Assembly (NCBI RefSeq): GCF_900095695.1 | Contig: NZ_FMIQ01000073.1 | Location: 62,001-126,000 of the forward strand | Reading direction: 5' to 3' | Source of the DNA: Hafnia alvei | GTDB lineage: Bacteria; Pseudomonadota; Gammaproteobacteria; Enterobacterales; Enterobacteriaceae | DNA length: 64,000 nt | In this document: in pieces, positions 1-9,536 of the stretch | How the letters are laid out: each line of letters starts with the position of its first letter | How positions within the stretch are numbered: position 1 is the stretch's first letter | Made by a program: the position numbers and the translations under genes | The notes under the pieces: generated by a model | Database searches by the model: none | Told to the model about the DNA's origin: nothing | The model's input: only the letters and a program-made list of their open reading frames with translations

Positions 1-645
1 GCCAAGCCGCTCACGCTCGATATGGACGACATTTATAAGCACTTCGCCTTAGAAGAACGAATTTATCGGATGCGCTGCGTTGAGGCTTGGTCGATGGTGG
101 TGCCGTGGGTAGGGTTTGAGCTGGGAAAATTGCTAAAAATGGCGGAACCCACCAGCAAAGCTCGCTACGTGGCGTTTCAAACCATTTATGACCCTGACAA
201 CATGCCGGGGCAAAAAGATCGCTTTATCGGCGGTGGGCTTAAATATCCCTACATTGAAGCTCTGCGTTTAGATGAAGCGATGCATCCACTCACCATGATC
301 ACTACGGGCGTTTACGGTAAAGCGCTACCGCCACAAAACGGTGCCCCTCTGCGCCTTACCGTACCGTGGAAATATGGATTCAAAGGGATTAAGTCGATTG
401 TCAGTATCCGCTTAACTCACGATGAGCCGCCGACAACCTGGAATGCCAGCGCACCGGACGAATATGGCTTCTATGCCAACGTGAATCCACACGTCGATCA
501 TCCGCGCTGGTCACAGGCCAGCGAACGTTTTATTGGCTCAGGCGGCATTTTGGACGTTAAACGCCAGCCAACGCTGCTTTTTAATGGCTATGCCGATCAG
601 GTCGCATCGCTCTATCAAGGTATGGATCTCAGGAAATTTTTCTAA
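1..645 (+). CDS. msrP: MsrP, periplasmic methionine sulfoxide reductase catalytic subunit (5' end cut off by window)
   Basis: This is the C-terminal part (214 residues) of the molybdopterin enzyme that, with the haem protein MsrQ, repairs oxidised methionines in periplasmic proteins. The frame is open from base 1, so the start codon and Tat signal lie outside the window. Visible residue 26, in [11 protein letters not shown], is the cysteine that coordinates molybdenum in this sulfite-oxidase-fold family. The ending GMDLRKFF is typical of MsrP. msrQ follows after 58 bases on the same strand, as expected for the msrPQ pair. The assignment rests on family recognition and the msrQ neighbour. The truncation is a window-edge effect, not a lesion. 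Confidence 0.95.
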   Translation, partial: AKPLTLDMDDIYKHFALEERIYRMRCVEAWSMVVPWVGFELGKLLKMAEPTSKARYVAFQTIYDPDNMPGQKDRFIGGGLKYPYIEALRLDEAMHPLTMITTGVYGKALPPQNGAPLRLTVPWKYGFKGIKSIVSIRLTHDEPPTTWNASAPDEYGFYANVNPHVDHPRWSQASERFIGSGGILDVKRQPTLLFNGYADQVASLYQGMDLRKFF

Positions 646-703
646 CCCAATGTGCCCAAGATGATTCATTAGGGGTCAATAGTTCGAGGTCAAAAGCCCA
701 AAC

Positions 704-1303
704 ATGAAAAGACTCACGCTCAAACAGATAAAGATAGTCAAAGTGCTGATCTGGCTAGCGGCGAGCCTGCCGCTGCTCTGGTTAATATTCGCGACCACAC
801 AGGGGCTACTGAGTGCCGACCCCGCTAAAGATATTCAGCATTTCACCGGCAGAATGGCGCTGAAACTGCTGCTGGCCACCCTGCTTATTTCTCCGCTGGC
901 GCGCTACGGAAAACAACCGTTGTTGATTCGCTGCCGCCGTTTGCTTGGAGTTTGGTGTTTTGTTTGGGCATCAATTCACTTAGCCAGCTATACAATTCTG
1001 GAACTTGGGTTAGACTTCACCCTGCTGGGCAGTGAGTTGATCAAGCGACCTTATCTCACCTTAGGCATCATCAGTTGGCTGATTTTATTTGCTTTAGCGG
1101 TGACATCCACCCAGTGGGCAATGCGAAAAATGGGTTCTGGCTGGCAGAAATTACATAATTTTGTCTATATTGTGGCCATCCTAGCGCCGATTCACTACCT
1201 ATGGTCGGTGAAAACACTCTCACCATTGCCTATTTTTTATGCGATTGGAGCGATTATATTGTTAGCATTCCGTTATCAGAAAATTCGCCAATGGTGGCGG
1301 TAA
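704..1303 (+). CDS. msrQ: MsrQ, haem-binding membrane subunit of the MsrPQ system
   Basis: A 199-residue inner-membrane protein of the ferric-reductase-like transmembrane family. It passes electrons from the quinone pool or flavins to periplasmic MsrP. Several hydrophobic segments are visible from about residue 13 to the end, with histidines inside membrane segments (for example near SIHLASY and KLHNFVYI) suited to haem ligation. The length is close to E. coli MsrQ (about 211). It lies directly downstream of msrP and is probably cotranscribed with it. No terminator was seen after it, but the next gene has its own promoter-like sequence. Confidence 0.93.
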   Translation: MKRLTLKQIKIVKVLIWLAASLPLLWLIFATTQGLLSADPAKDIQHFTGRMALKLLLATLLISPLARYGKQPLLIRCRRLLGVWCFVWASIHLASYTILELGLDFTLLGSELIKRPYLTLGIISWLILFALAVTSTQWAMRKMGSGWQKLHNFVYIVAILAPIHYLWSVKTLSPLPIFYAIGAIILLAFRYQKIRQWWR

Positions 1304-1404
1304 CGGTTGGAACTTATTAGTATTTTTCTATCCAAATTCATTCAACGTGTTTCTATCTAGCGAAGTTGGTAGTTGAATATCTTCGCTGATTCGACCAGTA
1401 TTTA

Positions 1405-1433
1405 GCTGCTAATTGCCATGAAATCATTATAAT
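1405..1433 (+). promoter_or_regulatory. Possible promoter for aroQ-accB-accC
   Basis: A perfect -10 hexamer TATAAT lies at 1428-1433, about 110 bases before aroQ, in an otherwise non-coding gap (1304-1544). The -35 region at the correct spacing is poor (around GCTGCT, 1405-1410). This is a reading of sequence only. A promoter well upstream of accB would agree with the long leader known for accBC in E. coli. Confidence 0.45.
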
Positions 1434-1544
1434 GCCCGACCTTATACGCAGATCTGTGCCACAAATTGACACAGAAAAGGTGACAAGTCGGTGACATAGG
1501 GTTATTTTGACGATGATCGTCTGATTGCCGGAGATAGCAGCACA

Positions 1545-1997
1545 ATGGCAGATAAGTTCAACATTTTGCTTTTAAACGGTCCTAACCTGAATTTGTTAGG
1601 AACACGTGAGCCAGACAAATACGGCAGCACCACGTTGCCAGAAATTGTCAGCCATTTAGAACAGGCCGCCGATGCGCTGAACGTTTCACTCAGTCATTTG
1701 CAGTCTAATGCTGAATTTGAGCTTATCGATCGCATTCATGCTGCCCGAGGCAACACGGACTTCATTCTGATCAACCCTGCGGCATTTACGCATACCAGCG
1801 TAGCACTCCGCGATGCACTATTGGCAGTTCAAATCCCGTTTATCGAGATCCATCTGTCAAACGTGCACGCACGCGAGCCTTTTCGTCATCACTCCTATCT
1901 GTCCGATATCGCTATTGGTGTTATCTGCGGCTTGGGTGCAGATGGATACGAATTCGCCCTGCAGGCGGCAGTTAACCGCCTGAAAAAATTTAACTAA
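1545..1997 (+). CDS. aroQ: Type II 3-dehydroquinate dehydratase
   Basis: A 150-residue cytosolic enzyme of the shikimate pathway that converts 3-dehydroquinate to 3-dehydroshikimate. The family signature is clear: the N-terminal [13 protein letters not shown] block, the flexible-loop tyrosine at residue 26, the [10 protein letters not shown] block around residues 77-85, and catalytic His103 in IEIHLSN. The length is normal for the type II (dodecameric) enzyme. accB follows after 92 bases on the same strand. The aroQ-accB-accC order is common in gamma-proteobacteria that lack the E. coli arrangement at this point. Confidence 0.97.
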   Translation: MADKFNILLLNGPNLNLLGTREPDKYGSTTLPEIVSHLEQAADALNVSLSHLQSNAEFELIDRIHAARGNTDFILINPAAFTHTSVALRDALLAVQIPFIEIHLSNVHAREPFRHHSYLSDIAIGVICGLGADGYEFALQAAVNRLKKFN

Positions 1998-2089
1998 GGA
2001 TGTCATCCCGGTCGATCCGAACCTAGGGTTTAGATTCAGACGGATGAGCATCTATATTCTACGTAACAACAAAGAGTACGGAATCACAC

Positions 2090-2548
2090 ATGGATATTCG
2101 TAAAATCAAAAAACTGATCGAACTGGTTGAAGAATCTGGCATTTCTGAGCTGGAAATCTCTGAAGGTGAAGAATCAGTACGCATTAGTCGTGCCCCAGCA
2201 GCAGGCAGCATGCCTATGATGCAGCCTTACTATGCAGCACCTGCGCAAGCGGCAGCTCCAGTAGCTGCAGCGCCTGCAGCAGCACCTGTAGCAGAAGCTC
2301 CGGCAGCGATTAGCGGTCACATTGTACGTTCTCCGATGGTCGGTACTTTCTACCGTACTCCAAGCCCAGATGCGAAAGCGTTTGTTGAAGTGGGCCAAAA
2401 AGTAAATGTTGGCGATCCACTGTGCATCGTAGAAGCAATGAAAATGATGAACCAGATTGAAGCCGACAAATCCGGTGTGGTGAAAGCCATCCTGCTGGAA
2501 AACGGCCAACCGGTTGAATTTGACGAGCCTCTGGTCGTCATCGAATAA
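2090..2548 (+). CDS. accB: Biotin carboxyl carrier protein of acetyl-CoA carboxylase
   Basis: A 152-residue carrier that holds biotin for acetyl-CoA carboxylase, the first step of fatty acid synthesis. Residues 1-35 form the N-terminal helical region. Residues about 50-75 are a long Ala/Pro linker. Residues 76-152 are the biotinyl domain with the EAMKMMN motif, and Lys118 is the biotin-attachment residue. The GTF(Y)RTPSPD thumb region is also present. accC starts 11 bases downstream, so the two are translated from one message. In E. coli, AccB is known to repress its own operon; nothing in the sequence here tests that. Confidence 0.98.
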   Translation: MDIRKIKKLIELVEESGISELEISEGEESVRISRAPAAGSMPMMQPYYAAPAQAAAPVAAAPAAAPVAEAPAAISGHIVRSPMVGTFYRTPSPDAKAFVEVGQKVNVGDPLCIVEAMKMMNQIEADKSGVVKAILLENGQPVEFDEPLVVIE

Positions 2549-2559
2549 CGAGGCGAGTC

Positions 2560-3909
2560 ATGCTAGATAAAATTGTTATCGCCAACCGTGGTGAAATTGC
2601 CCTGCGTATCCTGCGCGCTTGTAAAGAGCTGGGAATTAAAACCGTAGCAGTTCACTCCACGGCTGACCGCGATCTAAAACACGTGCTGCTGGCAGACGAA
2701 ACCGTCTGTATCGGCCCTGCACAGTCAGTCAAAAGCTATTTAAATATCCCTGCAATTATCTCTGCTGCTGAAATTACTGGCGCAGTGGCGATTCACCCGG
2801 GTTATGGCTTCCTGTCTGAAAACGCCGACTTTGCTGAGCAAATCGAGCGTTCTGGCTTTATCTTTATCGGCCCACGCGCTGAAACTATCCGCCTGATGGG
2901 TGACAAAGTTTCCGCGATTAGCGCGATGAAAAAAGCAGGTGTTCCGTGCGTACCGGGTTCTGACGGCCCATTGGGCGACGATATGGTGAAGAACAAAGCC
3001 ATCGCCAAACGCATCGGTTACCCAGTGATCATCAAAGCCTCTGGCGGCGGCGGCGGACGCGGTATGCGTGTTGTTCGCGGCGATAAAGATCTGGAACAAT
3101 CCATTATCATGACGAAAGCGGAAGCCAAAGCGGCTTTCAACAACGACATGGTTTACATGGAGAAGTATCTGGAAAACCCACGCCACATCGAAATTCAGGT
3201 GCTGGCAGACGGTCAAGGCAACGCGATCTATCTGGCTGAACGTGACTGCTCGATGCAGCGTCGTCACCAGAAAGTGGTCGAAGAAGCACCAGCACCAGGC
3301 ATCACGCCTGAACTACGTCGCTACATCGGCGAACGTTGTTCTAAAGCTTGTGTAGATATCAACTACCGCGGCGCAGGTACTTTCGAGTTCCTGTTCGAAA
3401 ACGGCGAGTTCTATTTCATCGAAATGAACACCCGTATTCAGGTTGAACATCCAGTGACCGAAATGATCACCGGCGTCGATCTGATTAAAGAACAGCTGCG
3501 CATCGCTGCAGGACAGCCTCTGTCTATCAAACAGCACGAAGTTCAGGTTCGCGGTCATGCGGTAGAATGCCGTATCAACGCCGAAGACTCTGATACCTTC
3601 CTGCCAAGCCCGGGTAAAATTACGCGCTTCCACGCACCGGGTGGCTTTGGCGTTCGTTGGGAATCCCATATCTACGCGGGCTACACTGTACCTCCGTACT
3701 ATGATTCCATGATTGGTAAGCTTATCTGCTACGGTGAAAACCGTGACGTGGCTATCGCTCGTATGAAAAATGCGTTAGCGGAACTGATCATCGACGGCAT
3801 CAAAACCAACGTTGAGCTGCAACAAAAGATCATGAGTGACGAGAACTTCCAACACGGCGGTACCAACATTCATTATCTGGAGAAAAAACTCGGTTTGCAG
3901 GAAAAATAA
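2560..3909 (+). CDS. accC: Biotin carboxylase subunit of acetyl-CoA carboxylase
   Basis: A 449-residue ATP-grasp enzyme that carboxylates the biotin on AccB using bicarbonate and ATP. It shows the N-terminal biotin-carboxylase fold ([14 protein letters not shown]), the glycine-rich ATP-binding loop [10 protein letters not shown] near residues 163-172, and the catalytic stretch [11 protein letters not shown] near residue 288. The length equals E. coli AccC. It forms a two-gene unit with accB and is followed by a strong intrinsic terminator. Confidence 0.98.
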   Translation: MLDKIVIANRGEIALRILRACKELGIKTVAVHSTADRDLKHVLLADETVCIGPAQSVKSYLNIPAIISAAEITGAVAIHPGYGFLSENADFAEQIERSGFIFIGPRAETIRLMGDKVSAISAMKKAGVPCVPGSDGPLGDDMVKNKAIAKRIGYPVIIKASGGGGGRGMRVVRGDKDLEQSIIMTKAEAKAAFNNDMVYMEKYLENPRHIEIQVLADGQGNAIYLAERDCSMQRRHQKVVEEAPAPGITPELRRYIGERCSKACVDINYRGAGTFEFLFENGEFYFIEMNTRIQVEHPVTEMITGVDLIKEQLRIAAGQPLSIKQHEVQVRGHAVECRINAEDSDTFLPSPGKITRFHAPGGFGVRWESHIYAGYTVPPYYDSMIGKLICYGENRDVAIARMKNALAELIIDGIKTNVELQQKIMSDENFQHGGTNIHYLEKKLGLQEK

Positions 3910-3932
3910 CTGCACGTGAGTTTTAGCTCCCT

Positions 3933-3958
3933 AAAAAGGCCGGGTAACCGGCCTTTTT
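3933..3958 (+). terminator. Intrinsic terminator after accC
   Basis: An 11-bp perfect stem (AAAAAGGCCGG / CCGGCCTTTTT) with a GTAA loop and a T run in the 3' arm, starting 24 bases after the accC stop. The stem is symmetrical and could also act on the minus strand. Confidence 0.9.
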
Positions 3959-4065
3959 GCTTTTTAGCTGCCGAATCGTCCGGAGAAACGATAACGCTGC
4001 ATAAAAATTGGGGTTGCCGTAAAATCCCGTACCTTCTGACTTTTATTCAAACAGGGGAGATCCCC

Positions 4066-4308
4066 ATGGATGCACGCTTTTCGCAGGCGAACCGTGAAGC
4101 ACGCTGGGCTTTGTGGCTAACCATTGCTTATATGGTGCTATGGATCGCTGCCGCATATATCCCAAACAACTTACAGGGCATAACAGGATTACCACACTGG
4201 TTTGAAATGGCCTGTTTACTGTTGCCGCTGGTGTTTATTTTGCTGTGCTGGGCGATGGTTCGCCTGATTTTTAAAGACATACCTTTAGGGAACAATGATG
4301 CAGACTGA
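4066..4308 (+). CDS. yhdT: YhdT family small inner-membrane protein
   Basis: An 80-residue protein with two hydrophobic segments (about residues 14-32 and 45-66). It matches the YhdT family, whose members precede panF in E. coli. The start at 4066 is chosen because it follows a good Shine-Dalgarno sequence (AGGGGAGA) and gives the E. coli length. An in-frame ATG at 3916 would start before the accC terminator. The 3' end overlaps the start of panF, which suggests translational coupling. The function is unknown; a role as an accessory to PanF is only an inference from this fixed pairing. Confidence 0.9.
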   Translation: MDARFSQANREARWALWLTIAYMVLWIAAAYIPNNLQGITGLPHWFEMACLLLPLVFILLCWAMVRLIFKDIPLGNNDAD

Positions 4309-5755
4309 TGTCATTTTACCGCTGGTAGGCTACCTATTATTGGTATTTGGTTTATCGGTATATGCCTATCGTCGTCGCCAAAAGGGCAACTTCCTCAACG
4401 ATTACTTCATTGGCGATCGTTCAATGGGCGGCTTCGTGCTCGCCATGACGCTAACCGCCACCTATATCAGCGCCAGCTCGTTTATCGGTGGGCCCGGTGC
4501 AGCCTATAAATATGGGCTAGGATGGGTGCTGTTGGCGATGATACAGCTGCCTGCCGTTTGGCTGTCGCTTGGCATTCTCGGCAAAAAATTCGCTATCCTG
4601 GCACGCAAATATGATGCCGTTACGCTCAATGACATGCTTTATGCCCGCTATAAAAGCCGCTTATTAGTTTGGGTGGCGAGCCTTAGCCTGCTGGTGGCGT
4701 TCATCGGGGCCATGACCGTGCAATTCATTGGTGGTGCACGCCTGCTGGAAACCGCAGCGGGTATTCCGTACGACACCGGTCTGCTCATTTTTGGCGTCAG
4801 TATTGCGCTTTATACTTCAGTGGGCGGCTTCCGTGCTAGCGTGCTTAACGACGCCATGCAGGGCCTAGTCATGCTGCTCGGCACCATCATTCTGCTTGCC
4901 GGTGTTATTCACGCCGCAGGGGGTTTGCACGCCGCCGTAGATACCCTGAAAAATATCGACCCTAAACTGGTTTCACCGGAAGGGGCCGACGATATTCTGA
5001 GTGCGCCGTTTATGGCGTCGTTCTGGGTATTAGTTTGCTTTGGCGTGATTGGCCTGCCACACACCGCCGTGCGCTGTATTTCATATAAAGACAGCAAAGC
5101 GGTACACCGCGCCATTATTATTGGCACCATCGTGGTTGCCATTCTGATGTTTGGCATGCACTTAGCCGGTGCGCTTGGCCGTGCGGTTCTGCCCGATCTC
5201 AAAGTGCCCGATCTGGTTATTCCAACGCTGATGGTGAAGGTCCTGCCGCCGTTTGCCGCAGGTATCTTCTTGGCTGCGCCGATGGCCGCGATCATGTCCA
5301 CCATTAATGCTCAGCTGTTACAATCATCGGCGACCATCGTCAAAGACCTGTACTTGGGAATGCAGCCTCACGCGCTCAAAAATGAAAAGCGTTTGGCAAG
5401 GATGTCCAGTCTGTCTACGCTGATTTTAGGTCTGCTATTGCTGCTGGCCGCGTGGCGTCCACCTGAGATGATCATCTGGCTGAACCTGCTGGCATTTGGT
5501 GGTCTCGAAGCGGTATTCCTATGGCCATTGGTTCTGGGCCTGTACTGGGAACGGGCAAATGCGCACGGTGCGCTTAGCTCTATGATTGCCGGTGCCGCGT
5601 GCTATACCGTTCTCGCCACCGCCGACTGGCACATATTCGGCTTACATCCGATCATTCCGTCACTGTTAATCAGCTTGGCGGCATTCTGGATCGGAAACTT
5701 TTTTGGCGAACGTGGTACTTCCACGTCCGCTGTCACTGAATTAAATTCAAAATAG
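4298..5755 (+). CDS. panF: Sodium/pantothenate symporter
   Basis: A 485-residue sodium:solute symporter (SSS family) that takes up pantothenate, the vitamin precursor of coenzyme A. It has about 13 hydrophobic segments and long stretches very close to E. coli PanF, such as [21 protein letters not shown] near residues 55-75 and [15 protein letters not shown] near residue 400. The start codon at 4298 gives [12 protein letters not shown], which aligns with E. coli; the adjacent ATG at 4295 is the alternative. It overlaps yhdT by 11 bases, and prmA begins 10 bases after its stop, so the three form one unit. Confidence 0.97.
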   Translation: MQTDVILPLVGYLLLVFGLSVYAYRRRQKGNFLNDYFIGDRSMGGFVLAMTLTATYISASSFIGGPGAAYKYGLGWVLLAMIQLPAVWLSLGILGKKFAILARKYDAVTLNDMLYARYKSRLLVWVASLSLLVAFIGAMTVQFIGGARLLETAAGIPYDTGLLIFGVSIALYTSVGGFRASVLNDAMQGLVMLLGTIILLAGVIHAAGGLHAAVDTLKNIDPKLVSPEGADDILSAPFMASFWVLVCFGVIGLPHTAVRCISYKDSKAVHRAIIIGTIVVAILMFGMHLAGALGRAVLPDLKVPDLVIPTLMVKVLPPFAAGIFLAAPMAAIMSTINAQLLQSSATIVKDLYLGMQPHALKNEKRLARMSSLSTLILGLLLLLAAWRPPEMIIWLNLLAFGGLEAVFLWPLVLGLYWERANAHGALSSMIAGAACYTVLATADWHIFGLHPIIPSLLISLAAFWIGNFFGERGTSTSAVTELNSK

Positions 5756-5765
5756 AGACTTCGAG

Positions 5766-6647
5766 ATGCCTTGGATTCAAATCAAAATCAATACGACCGG
5801 CAATCAGGCTGAATCACTAAGTGATGCGCTAATGGAAAGCGGCGCAGTATCCGTTACATTCCAAGATACTCATGACAATCCGGTGTTTGAGCCGCTGCCG
5901 GGTGAAACCCTGCTGTGGGGTGATACCGACGTTATCGGCCTGTATGATGCTGAAACCGATATGAAAGAGATTGTTGCGATTCTGGAAAACGATCCCGCGC
6001 TAGGTAAAGGCTTCCACCACAAAATCGAACAGATCGAAGACAAAGACTGGGAACGCGAGTGGATGGATAACTTCCATCCCATGCAGTTTGGTCGTCGCCT
6101 GTGGATCTGCCCAAGCTGGCGCGATGTTCCCGATCCAACCGCGGTGAACGTAATGCTGGATCCGGGTCTGGCGTTCGGTACGGGTACACATCCAACCACC
6201 GCTCTTTGCCTACAATGGCTGGATGGTTTGGATCTGGAAGGCAAAACCGTGATCGACTTCGGCTGTGGCTCAGGTATTTTGGCTATCGCCGCGCTGAAAT
6301 TGGGTGCGGCACGCGCCATTGGGATCGACATCGATCCGCAGGCGATTCAAGCCAGCCGCGATAACGCCCAGCGTAACGGCGTTTCTGAACGTTTGGAGCT
6401 TTATCTGCCAAAAGATCAGCCAGCCGATCTGAGTGCCGATGTGGTCGTCGCTAATATCCTCGCAGGCCCGCTGCGTGAACTGGCGCCGTTAATCAGCGAT
6501 CTGCCAAAATCAGGCGGCCATTTGGGCCTGTCTGGCGTATTGGCGACTCAGGCGCCAAGCGTTGCAGAAGCGTATGAAGATAAATTCATTATCGATCCGG
6601 TCGCGGAGCGCGAAGAGTGGTGCCGCATTACCGGTGTTCGCCGCTAA
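5766..6647 (+). CDS. prmA: Ribosomal protein L11 methyltransferase
   Basis: A 293-residue SAM-dependent enzyme that trimethylates several amino groups of ribosomal protein L11. It has a small N-terminal substrate-recognition domain (about 1-55), then a Rossmann methyltransferase domain. The SAM site [20 protein letters not shown] lies near residues 162-181, preceded by the [12 protein letters not shown] loop near residue 137 and followed by [10 protein letters not shown]. The length is identical to E. coli. It is cotranscribed with panF, as in E. coli. Confidence 0.98.
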   Translation: MPWIQIKINTTGNQAESLSDALMESGAVSVTFQDTHDNPVFEPLPGETLLWGDTDVIGLYDAETDMKEIVAILENDPALGKGFHHKIEQIEDKDWEREWMDNFHPMQFGRRLWICPSWRDVPDPTAVNVMLDPGLAFGTGTHPTTALCLQWLDGLDLEGKTVIDFGCGSGILAIAALKLGAARAIGIDIDPQAIQASRDNAQRNGVSERLELYLPKDQPADLSADVVVANILAGPLRELAPLISDLPKSGGHLGLSGVLATQAPSVAEAYEDKFIIDPVAEREEWCRITGVRR

Positions 6648-6680
6648 GCGATATTCCCACGTTCACAACGAACCACCGTT

Positions 6681-6710
6681 AAAAACAGCGCCTATTCAGG
6701 CGCTGTTTTT
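6681..6710. terminator. Bidirectional terminator between prmA and the ASCH gene
   Basis: A 12-bp perfect stem (AAAAACAGCGCC / GGCGCTGTTTTT) with a 6-base loop. It serves prmA on the plus strand and the convergent ASCH gene on the minus strand. The minus-strand stop codon (6692-6694) lies at the edge of the loop, so the hairpin overlaps coding sequence. Confidence 0.88.
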
Positions 6711-7171
6711 GTTTCAGCAATACCCAATAACCGGAAATACTCGCAGACCAGCCACATATCCTCAGTGAAGTTTTTACCTATTGCCTCGAGGGACGTTTCA
6801 AAAAATGTCTGGTGAGCCTGCCGCCAATAAGCCAAAGACTTATCCCCTTCCCCCTCTGCCGCAGCTATTACAGCGTCTACATCACGAAAGCGACGCAAAG
6901 ATACCTGCGTGGTTTCTATCGCTGCCACGGGCTTTTCACGCCCATCTAACACAATCGTCAGGTAACCCACGTGAGGAATGGTGCCTCCTTGGTGCTGATA
7001 CTCGACTAAAGCACCGCAGGTAGCATATTTTTCGCCGCTGACGATAAGGTCTGCAAGCTGCTGCGCTAACTCACCCGGCGAACCAAACTGTTCAACGTGA
7101 TAAGGACGGCCAGCTAAATCTGGGTGTGCTTGTACTATTTTCGACCAAAATAATGCGATTTCACTGTCCAT
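6692..7171 (-). CDS. ASCH domain-containing protein
   Basis: A 159-residue protein of the ASCH superfamily (small PUA-like fold thought to bind RNA or modified nucleosides). Visible hallmarks are YHVEQFGSPGELAQQLADLIVSG near residues 24-46, where the family has W/F-G-x(n)-A-x-x-L-x-x-L-V-x-x-G-x-K-x-A-T, the strand KPVAAIETTQVSL near residue 80, and the GDKSLAYWRQAHQTFF motif near residues 109-124, which defines the COG4405-like branch. The substrate is unknown. The gene is convergent with prmA and single. It may act on RNA, but that is inference from the fold only. Confidence 0.85.
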   Translation of the reverse strand: MDSEIALFWSKIVQAHPDLAGRPYHVEQFGSPGELAQQLADLIVSGEKYATCGALVEYQHQGGTIPHVGYLTIVLDGREKPVAAIETTQVSLRRFRDVDAVIAAAEGEGDKSLAYWRQAHQTFFETSLEAIGKNFTEDMWLVCEYFRLLGIAETKTAPE

Positions 7172-7481
7172 ATCATCCTCTAAAATGCGATACGCATCCC
7201 ATTTATAGCGCCATTATTGCTGCTTTAATCAGCAATTTGTTTAGCTAGCGCAGCCAAAAACACGTTAAAACAACGAATACTAAAGGTAAAAAACAAAAGA
7301 GCATTTTTTAACCATTGCAATATAACCATATGTTAAACAACAAAAATAATCAAACACCAGCCCTCAGCCCGCGATTTCATTGATCTACAACAGAGGATTG
7401 TTCAAAGTTTGGCCTTTCATATCCAAGCAAAAATGCGTAATATACGCGCCCTTGCGGACACAGTATGGTCAGTCTTTGTCT
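7172..7481 (+). promoter_or_regulatory. Divergent gap holding the putative dusB-fis promoter
   Basis: 310 bases without a gene, very AT-rich between about 7240 and 7380. The best promoter candidate is TAATAT at 7438-7443 followed at once by the GC-rich discriminator ACGCGCCC, a combination typical of stringently controlled, growth-rate-regulated promoters such as fis in E. coli. The -35 region is poor, which is also true of fis promoters. The start and strength are inferred. The leftward promoter for the ASCH gene must also lie here, but I cannot place it. Confidence 0.55.
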
Positions 7482-8486
7482 ATGCGCATTGGACACATTG
7501 AACTTAAAAATTGCCTTATTGCTGCGCCTATGGCCGGCATAACCGATCGCCCTTTTCGAACGCTTTGCTATGAAATGGGTGCAGGGATGGCTGTCTCTGA
7601 AATGCTCTCTTCCAATCCGGAAGTGTGGCAGACAGATAAGTCGCGTCTGCGTATGGTGCATTTAGATGAACCTGGGATCCGAGCCGTGCAAATCGCCGGG
7701 TGTGACCCTGATGACATGGCTGCTGCTGCCAAAATCAACGCTGATAGCGGCGCGCAGATCATTGATATCAATATGGGTTGCCCAGCGAAAAAAGTGAACC
7801 GCAAACTCGCGGGTTCTGCGCTTTTGCAGTATCCCGACTTGGTTGAAAAAATCCTCAGCGCGGTGGTTAACGCTGTGGATGTACCGGTAACGCTAAAAAT
7901 TCGCACGGGCTGGAGCCCAGAACACCGTAACTGTGTTGAGATTGCCCAATTGGCTGAACGCTGCGGAATTCAGGCCCTGACTATTCATGGCCGAACACGT
8001 GCTTGCTTATTCAACGGCGAGGCGGAGTACGACAGTATTCGGACAGTTAAGCAGAGTGTTTCCATCCCGATTATCGCGAATGGAGACATAACTGACCCGC
8101 ATAAAGCCAGAGAGGTACTCAACTACACCGGAGCCGATGCTCTGATGATAGGACGTGCCGCTCAGGGGAGACCCTGGATCTTCCGGGAAATCCAGCATTA
8201 TCTGGACACAGGGGAGCTGCTTCCGCCCATGCCGTTGGAGGAAGTTAAGCACTTGTTATTAGGGCATGTACAAGAACTGCATAATTTTTACGGTTCTGGT
8301 AAGGGATTTCGCATTGCCCGCAAGCACGTATCTTGGTATCTCCAAGAGCACGCCCCATGTGACCAGTTTCGGCGCACATTCAACGCCATAGAGGATGCCA
8401 GCGAACAGCTGGAGGCGTTGGAGGCATATTTCGAAAATCTTAGCGTAAAAAAAGAGCTGACAGAACTATGTTCGAACAACGCGTAA
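7482..8486 (+). CDS. dusB: tRNA-dihydrouridine synthase B
   Basis: A 334-residue flavoenzyme that reduces specific uridines in the tRNA D-loop to dihydrouridine. It has an FMN-binding TIM barrel ([13 protein letters not shown] near residue 14), catalytic Cys100 in [12 protein letters not shown], and the phosphate-binding NGDIT and [16 protein letters not shown] segments near residues 200-230. The start at 7482 gives [10 protein letters not shown], matching E. coli; an upstream in-frame ATG at 7380 would extend past the likely promoter. E. coli DusB ends near EAYFENFA (321 residues). Here the frame continues 13 residues further and overlaps the first 19 bases of fis. Confidence 0.96.
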   Translation: MRIGHIELKNCLIAAPMAGITDRPFRTLCYEMGAGMAVSEMLSSNPEVWQTDKSRLRMVHLDEPGIRAVQIAGCDPDDMAAAAKINADSGAQIIDINMGCPAKKVNRKLAGSALLQYPDLVEKILSAVVNAVDVPVTLKIRTGWSPEHRNCVEIAQLAERCGIQALTIHGRTRACLFNGEAEYDSIRTVKQSVSIPIIANGDITDPHKAREVLNYTGADALMIGRAAQGRPWIFREIQHYLDTGELLPPMPLEEVKHLLLGHVQELHNFYGSGKGFRIARKHVSWYLQEHAPCDQFRRTFNAIEDASEQLEALEAYFENLSVKKELTELCSNNA

Positions 8487-8764
8487 ATTCTGACGTACTG
8501 ACCGTTTCTACCGTAAACTCCCAGGACCAGGTGACTCAAAAGCCACTGCGTGACTCGGTTAAACAAGCCCTGAAAGGCTACTTTGCTCAACTGAATGGTC
8601 AGGACGTTAATGATCTGTATGAGCTGGTACTGGCTGAAGTAGAACAGCCACTGTTAGACATGGTGATGCAGTACACTCGCGGTAACCAAACCCGCGCTGC
8701 GCTGATGATGGGAATTAACCGCGGAACTCTGCGTAAGAAATTGAAAAAATACGGCATGAACTGA
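8468..8764 (+). CDS. fis: Fis, nucleoid-associated DNA-bending protein
   Basis: The 98-residue factor for inversion stimulation, a dimeric nucleoid protein that bends DNA and activates rRNA promoters. The sequence is nearly identical to E. coli Fis: an N-terminal beta-hairpin arm (about 1-26), a dimerisation helix pair, and the C-terminal helix-turn-helix [19 protein letters not shown] (about residues 74-92). It is transcribed with dusB, as in E. coli. In this genome its start lies inside the dusB frame. A strong terminator follows. Confidence 0.99.
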   Translation: MFEQRVNSDVLTVSTVNSQDQVTQKPLRDSVKQALKGYFAQLNGQDVNDLYELVLAEVEQPLLDMVMQYTRGNQTRAALMMGINRGTLRKKLKKYGMN

Positions 8765-8785
8765 TACTAATCAGTTAACGTATTG

Positions 8786-8825
8786 AAAAAAGGCGCTTTT
8801 CCTTGATTGGATTAGCGCCTTTTTT
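8786..8825 (+). terminator. Intrinsic terminator after fis
   Basis: A 12-bp perfect stem (AAAAAAGGCGCT / AGCGCCTTTTTT) with a 16-base loop, starting 22 bases after the fis stop. The T run makes it a classic intrinsic terminator. Confidence 0.9.
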
Positions 8826-8830
8826 ATTAT

Positions 8831-8853
8831 GAGTACCCCACGGAGTACCCCAC
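8831..8853. repeat. Tandem 12-base repeat at the edge of a scar
   Basis: Two copies of GAGTACCCCAC with a 12-base period, directly after the fis terminator. About 180 bases that I cannot assign follow, then a truncated transporter. Tandem GGGGTA-type repeats are sometimes seen next to integrase genes, but no integrase is visible, so this could be a remnant or chance. Confidence 0.4.
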
Positions 8854-9029
8854 AGGCAAATGTAACCGTGCCGTGGTGCGATTTTAATTTTGCTGGCATA
8901 AAAATTTGATGGGGTAAGGGTAAGCCATTGCGCCTCCTAAATTCTCCTACGTTTGGCGTGAACTTTCGCATTGGCACACTCTGCCCTAATGACATTGGTA
9001 AGCAGGCCAGCCAGAAAGAACTTTCCAGA

Positions 9030-9485
9030 CTTTTGCTGGCAGGCTCGGCGCGGTGGTTTTGTTTGTCACTGGCGATCTGCATGGCATCTATGGGCTATAT
9101 GTTCTTTGTCGGCATCACCAGCGCCACAGAGCAATATACCGCCGTGACGCTATTACTGATCTTTATCGTCGGCTTCGCCATGAGCGCAGGCCCGCTTATC
9201 TGGGTACTCTGCTCCGAGATCCAACCGCTGGCAGGCCGTGATTTTGGTGTCACCTGCTCCACCATGGCCAACTGGATCGCCAATATGATCATTGGCGCCA
9301 CTTTCCTCACCCTCATCGACACCATCGGTAGCGCGGGCACGTTTTGGCTCTATGCCGGACTCAACGTGGTCTGCATCGTACTTACCCTGCTATTTGTCCC
9401 TGAAACTAAAAATATCTCGTTGGAAAACATCGAGAATAAACTGATGTCTGGCTCACCGCTGAGAAGCATCGGCAGCGCGCTCTAA
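9030..9485 (+). pseudogene. 3' fragment of a GalP/AraE-type sugar:proton symporter
   Basis: Only the last third of an MFS sugar porter remains. Recognisable are GPLIWVLCSEIQPLAGRDFGV (the loop before membrane segment 11), STMANWIANMIIGATFLTLID, and the C-terminal signature PETKNISLENIENKLMSGSPLRSIG, all close to E. coli GalP. An in-frame ATG exists at 8928, but the residues between it and about 9030 do not resemble any transporter. The first nine membrane segments are missing. The sugar-acid operon starts 51 bases downstream. Most likely a deletion or insertion event joined the fis-side sequence to the tail of a transporter that once headed this locus. Confidence 0.85.
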
Positions 9486-9536
9486 CTCACGATTATTGTT
9501 TAATTCACGATTATTTTTGTTTCGTCGAGGTCACCC

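Noticed and set aside
2740-3267. Minus-strand open frame inside accC (175 codons)
   Set aside because: Fully inside a highly conserved essential gene on the other strand; no motif.
8771-9082. Minus-strand open frame of 103 codons after fis, possible integrase remnant
   Set aside because: The translation has no tyrosine- or serine-recombinase motif and runs through the fis terminator. No support beyond the tandem repeat.
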